From DATBLE01 sp963719325 (GTDB lineage: Bacteria > Actinomycetota > Thermoleophilia > Gaiellales > Gaiellaceae): 64,000 nucleotides of DNA. The stretch covers positions 1 to 64,000 of the forward strand of contig CAVRBW010000026.1 in NCBI GenBank assembly GCA_963719325.1, given 5' to 3'. Made by a program: the position numbers and the translations under genes. Positions 31,288 to 37,822 of the stretch are shown in pieces. Under the pieces are notes generated by a model. That model was not told the DNA's origin. It saw nothing but the letters and a program-made list of their open reading frames with translations, and searched no databases. Positions within the stretch are counted from its first letter, which is position 1. The number at the start of each line of letters is the position of its first letter.

Positions 31288-31871
31288 ACGCAGCAGCTGC
31301 GGAGGCGCTGGCAGATCTCCGGATCGGGGACGTCGGCGCGGACCAGGTCGCCGCAGAGCTGGCCCGCTGGGACCAGGTCGGAGCCGAATCGAGCGGAGAC
31401 GACCTCGACGAGATCCGCCGCGACCGCCCAATCGAGTGGGCGACGCAGACGCTGACCCAGGGCGAGGTCCTCGACGCCTTCGGCCGCTACTGCCACGACG
31501 AGCTCGACGACGTCGACGTGCTCGAGGAGACTGCGAGCAGGCTCTCGCTCGGCTGGCGGCGAGAGCGAAGCACGATCGAGCTGCGTGCAGGCTTCCTCTT
31601 CTGCGAGCGGCTCGCCCAGGACGGCCCGGCGTTGCTGCTCGGCCGGATTGGCCCGAAGGCAGCCGGACGCTTCCTCGACGACGATCGTCTCCGGTCGCGG
31701 ATCGCCGTTCTCGACCTCGCCCGCCTCGAAAAGATCGCAGCGGTCCGGTCGAGCGTCTTCGTCTACTTCGAGTGGTTCCTGCGCGACGCGTACGGCGTGA
31801 AGATCCTCCCCGAGCCGGCGTTCACGAGCGGGCTCGTCGAGCGGGGGATCATCTCGCTCGGCATGGGCTAG
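31284..31871 (+). CDS. Uncharacterised protein coupled to the chelatase VWA gene
   Basis: 195 aa from GTG 31284, overlapping the VWA stop by 4 nt. Soluble and acidic, mostly helical, with Trp- and Arg-rich segments and no signal or membrane span. I recognise no domain. Its coupling to an AAA/VWA pair suggests a dedicated client, adaptor or third component of that machine. The stop TAG (31869-31871) lies in the palindrome CTAG that also provides the stop of the convergent azlD-type gene. Confidence 0.6.
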   Translation: MNAAAAEALADLRIGDVGADQVAAELARWDQVGAESSGDDLDEIRRDRPIEWATQTLTQGEVLDAFGRYCHDELDDVDVLEETASRLSLGWRRERSTIELRAGFLFCERLAQDGPALLLGRIGPKAAGRFLDDDRLRSRIAVLDLARLEKIAAVRSSVFVYFEWFLRDAYGVKILPEPAFTSGLVERGIISLGMG

Positions 31872-32173
31872 ATCAGCCGCACGAGCGCGGCCGCGGCCGC
31901 GGCCGCTACGAGGACGACGAGAAGCGGCGCTCGGAGCGCCACCGCCACGGCGCCGACACCGAGACCGACCAGGCGCGCATCGGCGACGAGCTCGCGATGA
32001 CCGCCGACCGTCTGTGTGACGACGAGCGCCGCGAGCACGGCGGGAGCCAGGACCGCCACCGGCCTGGCGAGCCAGACGGGAAGCTCGCGGCGGCCGAGCA
32101 GCACTGGCCCGGTGGCCTTGAAGGCGACGGTCGCGACGCCGACGGCGACGACCGCGAGCCAGACCGCGCTCAC
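31868..32173 (-). CDS. AzlD family branched-chain amino acid exporter subunit
   Basis: 101 aa, almost entirely hydrophobic with about four membrane spans, including the AzlD-type RxxPLLLG-like stretch (GPVLLGRRELPVWLARPVA). It forms the small partner of the AzlC exporter encoded upstream. GTG 32173 overlaps the azlC stop by 4 nt. AzlCD exports branched-chain amino acids or analogues in characterised bacteria. Last gene of a four-gene minus-strand operon. Confidence 0.82.
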   Translation of the reverse strand: MSAVWLAVVAVGVATVAFKATGPVLLGRRELPVWLARPVAVLAPAVLAALVVTQTVGGHRELVADARLVGLGVGAVAVALRAPLLVVLVAAAAAAALVRLI

Positions 32174-32823
32174 GCTCTTCTCCAACCGACGAGACACGCT
32201 GCCGCACCGGCGACGATCGGCACGCCGGCCGGAGAGAACGGGATCAAGACGAGCGCGATCACCCCGCCGAGCACCGCGGCAGTGACGGCAGGCCTGGAGG
32301 CGAGCTGCGAGACGAGCAGCGCGAGAAACAGCGCCGGAAAGGCTGCATCGAGCCCGAGCCGGTTCGGGTCTCCGATCGAGTCTCCCAACAACAACCCGAG
32401 GGCGGTGCCGCCGTTCCAGCACAGGTACAGCACCCCGCCCGCGCCGAGCAGGACGCGGATGTCGAATCCCTCCCGCCGCTTCAACGCGATCGCCCACGAC
32501 TCGTCGACGATCAGCTGCGCCTGGAGGAGCCGCTTGAGGACGCTGCCGTCGAATGCGGGCGCGACGGAGATTCCGATCGGCGCATAGCGGGCGTTCAGCA
32601 TCACCGCGGCTCCGATCGCGGCCGCCGCTGCACCGGCGTTCCCGAGCACGGAGGCGACCGCGAACTGGGCCGAGCCCGCGAACGTGGTCGCGGACATCAC
32701 GAGCGGCGCCGCCCAACCCATCCCGGCCGCACGCGACAAGACTCCGAACGAGACCCCGAACGCCGACGCCGCCACCCCGATCGGCGCGATCGCGCGGGCT
32801 CCTTCCAGATATCGGGCTCTCAC
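32170..32823 (-). CDS. AzlC family branched-chain amino acid exporter
   Basis: 217 aa with five or six membrane spans. The family start GARAIAPIGVAASAFGVSFGVL, the FAGSAQFAVASVLG loop, the NARYAPIG segment and DESWAIALKR are typical AzlC features. GTG 32823 was chosen because it overlaps the MFS stop (GTGA) and gives the family's usual N-terminus; an upstream start would run into the MFS gene. Works with the adjacent AzlD. Confidence 0.88.
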   Translation of the reverse strand: MRARYLEGARAIAPIGVAASAFGVSFGVLSRAAGMGWAAPLVMSATTFAGSAQFAVASVLGNAGAAAAAIGAAVMLNARYAPIGISVAPAFDGSVLKRLLQAQLIVDESWAIALKRREGFDIRVLLGAGGVLYLCWNGGTALGLLLGDSIGDPNRLGLDAAFPALFLALLVSQLASRPAVTAAVLGGVIALVLIPFSPAGVPIVAGAAACLVGWRRA

Positions 32824-33998
32824 GAGACTGCTGGCGCGGTCACGCCGCGGTCGAGCCGCTCGCGCGACATCGCGCCGCACAGCCCGAACAGGACAATGCC
32901 GGAGCCGACGATCAGCCAGAGCGTCGTCGTGTACGTGCCGGTCAGGTCACGGGCCGCGCCCAGAGCAAGGGGTGCGACCGCGCCGATCGTGTAGCCGACG
33001 CCGAGCATCAGCCCGGCAACAGCACCCACCTCGGCGGGACGGCGGCCGACGTCCACCGGCAGCGTCATCACGAGCGGGAACATCGCTCCCGTACAGAGGC
33101 CGACGAGCGCCGCCCAGACCCAGGCTCCGCCCGGCACCAGCGTGAACCCGGCGCAGCCGAGCGCAAGGACGCCGCTGAACAGCAGGAGGTACACGCGGCG
33201 AGAGCCCCGACGGTCGGCCAGCGGAGGGACGGTCACGGTTGTCACGAGGGCGGCGATGTTGAGAACGGCGAGCAAGGCACCTGCCTTCCCGTCGCTCCAC
33301 CCACGCTCGACGTACGCATCCGGCAGCCAGGAGTTGAGGCCGTAGAAGACACAGGCCATTGCCCCGAAGATGGCGACCAGCCGCCAGGCGAGCCCGTTGC
33401 GCCACGGGAGCCGCACGTGCGCGACCTCCGGGCGCCGGTGTGGCGCTTCGCCGCGCGTGAGCCAGATCCAGGCGGCGACCAGACCGACCGTGACGGCAGA
33501 GAAGGACGCGAGCGACCAGCGCCACCCGCCGGCCGCGTCGGAGATGGGGACCGCCAGCGCGGAGGAAAGCGCGGAGCCGATGTTGATTCCGAGGACGTAG
33601 ATCCCGGTCGCGAAGGCAGGGCGCGAGGCGAAGCGCTCCTTGACCGCGACCGGCATGAGCGCCTGCGCGAAGCCAAGTCCGAGTCCGACGCCGAAGGTGA
33701 GGGTGATCACCGCTGCGGCGCCGGGAGCGGAGGCTCGCGCGATTCCGAAGACGCCGATCAGGCCGAGGCAGGCGGCGAGGGTGACGCGCGATCCGTACCG
33801 CCGCGTCAGGACATTTGCCGGTAGCGCGAAGATGCCCATGCAGAGGACGGGGATCGTCCCCAGCAGACCGGCGACGGCGTGCGAGACGTCCAGGTCCTTC
33901 TGGATCTCCGGGATCAACGGGCCGAGGCCGACAATCTGCGGCCGCAGCGCGAGCCCCGCGAGGAACAGGCCCGCGAGGAAGCCGAGGCGCTTCTGCAC
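32820..33998 (-). CDS. MFS transporter (CynX/NimT-like)
   Basis: 392 aa with twelve predicted spans. LRPQIVGLGPLIPEIQKDLDVS at the N-terminus and the VLTRRYGSR loop after span 2 resemble the CynX/NimT branch of MFS carriers, which move small anions or 2-nitroimidazole. The GTG at 33998 overlaps the stop of the FAH gene by 1 nt. Grouped with an FAH hydrolase and an AzlCD exporter, it could import the hydrolase substrate or export a product. Confidence 0.88.
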   Translation of the reverse strand: MQKRLGFLAGLFLAGLALRPQIVGLGPLIPEIQKDLDVSHAVAGLLGTIPVLCMGIFALPANVLTRRYGSRVTLAACLGLIGVFGIARASAPGAAAVITLTFGVGLGLGFAQALMPVAVKERFASRPAFATGIYVLGINIGSALSSALAVPISDAAGGWRWSLASFSAVTVGLVAAWIWLTRGEAPHRRPEVAHVRLPWRNGLAWRLVAIFGAMACVFYGLNSWLPDAYVERGWSDGKAGALLAVLNIAALVTTVTVPPLADRRGSRRVYLLLFSGVLALGCAGFTLVPGGAWVWAALVGLCTGAMFPLVMTLPVDVGRRPAEVGAVAGLMLGVGYTIGAVAPLALGAARDLTGTYTTTLWLIVGSGIVLFGLCGAMSRERLDRGVTAPAVS

Positions 33999-34648
33999 TA
34001 TGCGGCGATGACGGGGTTCGTCAGCGAGCCGAGCCCCTCGACCTCGATCGTGATCTCGTCGCCCGGCTGCATGAAGACCGGCGGATCGCGGAAGGCTCCC
34101 ACGCCGGCCGGTGTGCCGGTGGCGATCAGGTCGCCCGGCTCGAGCGTGATCGTGCGCGTGATGTACGCGATCAGGTCGGCCACGCCGAAGACCATGTTCG
34201 CGGTCGTCGACTCCTGCATCGTCTCGCCGTTCAAGATGGCGCGGATCGCGAGGTTCTGCGGATCGGGCACGTCCACGCGGGACACCAGGCGCGGTCCGAC
34301 CGGGCAGAAGGTGTCGGGCGACTTGCCACGCGTCCACTGTCCGTCGGCGAACTGGAGGTCCCGGGCGGAGACGTCGTTGACGCAGATGTAGCCGGCGACC
34401 GCCTCGAGCGCGTTCTCCGCCGAGACGTCTCTCACTCGAGCGCCGATGACGACGCCCAGCTCGGCCTCGTAGTCGCACTTGGTCACGATCGGCGGGATCA
34501 CGATCGGCTCGCCGGGGCCGATCAGGGCGTTCTGCCACTTCGCGAAGAGGAGCGGCGCCTCCGGCAACGCCGTGCCCTGCTCCTCCGCGTGGTCACGGTA
34601 GTTCAACCCGACGCAGATGATCTTCCCGGGGCGCTCGATCGGGAGCAT
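33998..34648 (-). CDS. Fumarylacetoacetate hydrolase family protein (FAHD1/YcgM-like)
   Basis: 216 aa, the compact form of the fold. KIICVGLNYRDHAEEQ is the classical start, metal ligands are in DYEAELGVVIG and VNDVSARDLQ, GKSPDTFCPVGP is the substrate loop and LIATGTPAGVG closes the site. These enzymes act as acylpyruvases, oxaloacetate decarboxylases or fumarylpyruvate hydrolases. First gene of the FAH-MFS-AzlC-AzlD operon. The left REP of the adjacent transposase element begins 25 nt upstream of its ATG. Confidence 0.9.
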   Translation of the reverse strand: MLPIERPGKIICVGLNYRDHAEEQGTALPEAPLLFAKWQNALIGPGEPIVIPPIVTKCDYEAELGVVIGARVRDVSAENALEAVAGYICVNDVSARDLQFADGQWTRGKSPDTFCPVGPRLVSRVDVPDPQNLAIRAILNGETMQESTTANMVFGVADLIAYITRTITLEPGDLIATGTPAGVGAFRDPPVFMQPGDEITIEVEGLGSLTNPVIAA

Positions 34649-34672
34649 GCCGTGACCCTAACGGACGTGACC

Positions 34673-34687
34673 CAGGGACAGTCCCTG
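34673..34687 (+). repeat. REP, left flank of the transposase gene
   Basis: CAGGGACAGTCCCTG, preceded by ACGTGAC and followed by TTACGAAACCGTG, a context also found after the first core of the dispersed paired elements. The centre A marks its orientation as forward. Confidence 0.82.
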
Positions 34688-34745
34688 TTACGAAACCGTG
34701 CCGATCGCGGACCTTCGGCCGGTTGCCCGGTACCGTCGGCCAAGG

Positions 34746-35220
34746 ATGCCCCGCCGCCCTCGCTCGCACCTCCCCGACGGCTACTTCCACGTCACGTCGC
34801 GCGGTACGGGCGGCGTCTCCGTCTTCCTCGACGACATTGACCGAGAGACGTTCGCCCGTCTCCTCAACCAGGCGGCGGAGCTCTTCGGCGTGCGCCTCCA
34901 CGCCTGGTGCCTGATGGGCACGCACTTTCACGTCATCGCCGAAGGCAAGCAGAAGCAGCTCTCCGCGGCAATGCATCGTCTGATCGGCATCTACGCGCAG
35001 GGCTTCAACCGGCGGCATGGTCGAAAGGGACACCTGTTCGAGGAGCGGTTCTCATCCTGGGTGATCGAGGATGAGGAGCACCTGCGGTCGGCGATCCGGT
35101 ACGTGCTCGAGAACCCGGTCGTGGCCGGCATCTGCCGCGACGTGCGGGACTGGCTCTGGAGCTGGTCTCGTTACGCGCCGCGGGCGCCGATCGCCGAACC
35201 GCAGGGACTGTCCCTGGGAC
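34746..35220 (+). CDS. REP-associated tyrosine transposase (RAYT, Y1/IS200-like)
   Basis: The recognisable domain covers about 155 residues from ATG 34746. It has DGYFHVTSRGTGG, the HUH metal motif in GTHFHVIAE, and the catalytic Tyr in AIRYVLENPVVAG, with the basic GRKGHLFEERF between them. It nicks and joins single-stranded DNA at REP hairpins. No in-frame stop follows the domain; the frame stays open to 36479, antisense to lutC and lutB, so the true 3' end is unclear and the coordinates given cover only the supported part. The original stop may have been lost. Confidence 0.82.
35202..35216 (-). repeat. REP, right flank of the transposase gene (inverted)
   Basis: CAGGGACTGTCCCTG on the plus strand, the reverse complement of the left REP. 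Read on the minus strand it is preceded by GGACCGTGTCC, close to the GGACATGTCC that precedes the second core at 26597. So it corresponds to the second half of the paired element. Confidence 0.82.
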
Positions 35221-35247
35221 ACGGTCCCGAAGGGCGGCTGCGGCCGG

Positions 35248-35625
35248 CTAGGCGGGCGGAAGGAGGACGACGTGGACCTTGCCCGGCCCGTGGACGCCCA
35301 CGGCGAGCTTCTGCTCGATGTCGGCGCTTCTGCTCGGACCGGTCACGATCGCGAGGGCACTCGGGAGATCGTCTCCGAGGGCGGCGAACAGCTCGTCCAG
35401 ACCGGCGAGGATCCGGCCTTCGTCCAGCAGCGTCACGTGCGCCTCCGGAAGCAGCGAGCGGGCACGCGGCTCGTCAGCGGACGGCGCGAGCACGACACTG
35501 CCGGTGTCGGCGAGCCCGTACAGAGCCCTCGACACCCCCGCGCCCTCGATCGTCGGCGCCACCCCGCGATGGACGGAAAAGCCGACGGCCGCCGCGTTCG
35601 CCGCGAAGTCCTCGACGAGGCTCAT
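35248..35625 (-). CDS. lutC: LutC/YkgG-type LUD-domain protein (short)
   Basis: 125 aa, whereas typical LutC is about 200-240 aa. Recognisable LUD pieces are GVAPTIEGAGVSRALYGLADTGSVVLAPS and SALAIVTGPSRSADIEQKLAVGVHGPGKVHVVLL, the C-terminal end with the conserved GP and HGP turns. The N-terminal third of a usual LutC is absent. ATG 35625 overlaps the lutB stop by 4 nt. LutABC oxidises L-lactate; this shortened subunit may still complete the complex or be degenerate. Confidence 0.82.
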   Translation of the reverse strand: MSLVEDFAANAAAVGFSVHRGVAPTIEGAGVSRALYGLADTGSVVLAPSADEPRARSLLPEAHVTLLDEGRILAGLDELFAALGDDLPSALAIVTGPSRSADIEQKLAVGVHGPGKVHVVLLPPA

Positions 35626-36996
35626 CGGCGATCCCGGTAACGCCGAGCGAGCCGCGGCAGCGTCCGCCCGGAAGCCCATGCGCGACCGGGCCCGACCAAG
35701 CCGGCGAGCGGTTGCCCCACCCGGGCCAGCCGGGTGGACAGGCGGTACCCGGCCGCGGAAGACCACGCAAGCGACCAGAGCGAGAATGCGAGCCGCTCGA
35801 AGCGGGACGCGACACCGTCCTCGACGAGGTCGCGACGCAGGTCGAGCAGCAGCTCGTGGAGCGGGATCTTCACCGGACACGCATCGGTACACGCCCCGCA
35901 CAGGGAAGAAGCGTGAGGAAGCGCCGGCGCCTGTCCGAGCCCGACGAGGAGAGGCAGCAGCACGGCGCCCATCGGCCCCGAGTACACCGGCCCGTACGCG
36001 GCCCCGCCCGACCTTCGGTACACCGGACAGACGTTCAGGCACGCGCCGCAGCGGATGCACGCCAGCATCTCCTTGTACCGGCCGCGCAGGAGATTCGTCC
36101 TGCCGTTGTCGAGGATCACGACGTGGAGCTCCTCCGGCCCGTCCGGCTCGGCGGCCCGCCGCGGCCCGGTGATCAGCGTCGTATAGGCGGTGAGCTTCTG
36201 ACCCGTCGCGCTACGAGCGAGGAGCTTCAGCAGCACGGCGAGGTCGGCGGTCGTCGGCACGAGCCGCTCCATCCCCATCACCGCGATGTGCACGGGTGGA
36301 ATCGAGCTGACGAGTCGCGCGTTCCCTTCGTTCGTCACCAGGCAGATCGAGCCGGTCGAGGAGACGCCGAAGTTCGCACCGGTGACCCCGACATCCGCCT
36401 GCAGGAACGACTCGCGCAGGAGCCCGCGCGCAGTCTTCGTCAGCAGCCTCGAGCTCGGCCGGCACGTCCTCGCCCGTGACGCGCGAGAAGAGCTCCGCCA
36501 CCTGGGACGCCGTCTTCTCGATCGCCGGGGCGACGATGTGCACCGGATGCTCCCCCGCGAGCTGGAGGATGTACTCGCCGAGATCGGTCTCGACCGGACG
36601 CACACCCGCAGCCTCGAGCGCCTCGTTCAGACCGATCTCCTCGGTCGCCATCGACTTCGACTTCGCGACGAGCTTCGCGCCGCGCCGGCGGCAGACGTCG
36701 GCGACGTACCCGCTCGCCTCCTCCGCCGTGCGGGCGAAGAACACCCGACCACCCCGGGCCTCGAGCGCCTCCGTGAACCGCGCCACGTGGCCGTCGAGGT
36801 CGTCGATGACCGCCATCCGGATCGCGTGCGCGCGCTCGCGCAGCGCTTCCACGTCTGGGAGCCCCTCCCACGCCGCCAGCCGGTGAGTGCGCAGCCGGTT
36901 CGTCGACAGGTCGAGCGCAGCCTGGACGTGGGCGTCGCCGAGCTTGCCCCGGGCAATCTCGCGGAACCGGCCTTCCACCTGCGCCAGCTCAGGCAT
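35622..36996 (-). pseudogene. lutB: lutB, iron-sulfur lactate oxidation subunit, interrupted by a frameshift
   Basis: The gene starts at ATG 36996 and reads the LutB N-terminus through VTGEDVPAELE, then loses frame. The rest, from LLTKTARGLLRESFLQADVGVTG through NFGVSSTGSICLVTNEGN to the 4Fe-4S motifs CIRCGACLNVCPVY and CGACTDACPV, is in another frame ending at 35622. Removing one G near 36436-36452 (plus-strand C) restores a normal LutB of about 457 aa. Whether this is a real inactivating mutation or an assembly error cannot be told. Without LutB the LutABC pathway would not work. Confidence 0.8.
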
Positions 36997-37678
36997 CGAC
37001 CCCCCTGGCGAGCGCGGTGGCGAGATGCACGACCCGCACGTCGCTCCCGACCCGCTCGGCCCGCCCGCGGAGATGGACCAGGCAGCCGGGATCGGCGGTC
37101 ACGAGCGTGCCCGCCGTGGCCGCATCACCGAGCTTGTCGTCGGCCATCGCCACCGAGACCTCGGGCTGCCGAACGGAAAACGTCCCGCCGAAGCCGCAGC
37201 AGAGATCCGCCCGCTCGAGCGGCACCAGCTCTGCGCCCGAGGACTCGAGGAGCCGCCGCGGTGGATCCGAGATCCGCAGCTCCCGGAGCATGTGACACGA
37301 GTCGTGGTACGAGATCCGACAACCCTCATTCCTCACGGGCGGCTGGAAGCCGGCCCGATCGAGGAACGCCGACAGCTCCCAGACCTCGAACGGCTCGACC
37401 CCGAGCAACTCCGGAAGGTAGTGGGCGGCCATCGTCGCGCACGACCCCGAGGGGACGACCACCGGTGCCTCGCGCGAAAACGCCTTCGCGAACGTGCGGG
37501 CGACGCGGCGCGCAGCCGCGCGGTGCCCCGAGTTGAACGCGGGCTGGCCGCAGCAGACCTGCGCCTCCGGAAACACGACCTCGAAGCCCGCCTCACGGAG
37601 CAACGTCTCCGCGTCGGCGACCGCGTCCTCGAGCGTGAGATCGCCGAGACACGTCGCGAAGAGCTGAACCGTCGCCAT
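36989..37678 (-). CDS. lutA: LutA/YkgE-type lactate utilisation protein (CCG-domain)
   Basis: 229 aa. Two CCG domains are seen: VCCGQPAFNSG (about residue 46) and ADLCCGFGGTFSV (about residue 165), each with upstream Cys (ATCLGD and ISYHDSCHMLREL) that ligate an Fe-S/heterodisulfide-reductase-type site. ATG at 37678 was chosen because the conserved TVQLFATCLGD follows it directly. The stop overlaps the lutB start by 8 nt. First gene of lutABC. Confidence 0.9.
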   Translation of the reverse strand: MATVQLFATCLGDLTLEDAVADAETLLREAGFEVVFPEAQVCCGQPAFNSGHRAAARRVARTFAKAFSREAPVVVPSGSCATMAAHYLPELLGVEPFEVWELSAFLDRAGFQPPVRNEGCRISYHDSCHMLRELRISDPPRRLLESSGAELVPLERADLCCGFGGTFSVRQPEVSVAMADDKLGDAATAGTLVTADPGCLVHLRGRAERVGSDVRVVHLATALARGVDA

Positions 37679-37822
37679 CCGCCAGACTCTAGTCGTGACC
37701 CCCCTTCTCACCGGCCCGGTGGCGCTCGTTGTCGGCGCCCCCAACATCGACTTGGCATTGCTGGAGCGCATCCGGACGGCGCACGAATCGTTCTCGGACT
37801 GATCGCGCGTCATACTTTGCTC
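37679..37822. promoter_or_regulatory. Divergent intergenic region with leaderless-type promoter
   Basis: 144 nt between lutA (-) and the large fusion gene (+). CATACT at 37811-37816 lies 6 nt before the GTG at 37823, consistent with a leaderless plus-strand transcript. No comparable box is obvious for lutA. Confidence 0.4.

Larger units (their letters stand above)
34673..35216 (+). mobile_element. REPtron: RAYT transposase gene between inverted REPs
   Basis: A Y1-type transposase gene is bounded by a forward REP (34673-34687) and a reversed REP (35202-35216, centre T instead of A). This is the expected arrangement of a RAYT with its own REP substrate. The same REP core occurs in three paired elements elsewhere in the window, which the RAYT probably generated. 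It lies between the FAH operon and lutC. Confidence 0.8.

Noticed and set aside
34698..36479. 593-residue frame as one large transposase-type protein
   Set aside because: The conserved domain ends near 35180; the remainder is antisense to lutC and lutB and Arg/Pro-rich. Kept only as a short RAYT gene.
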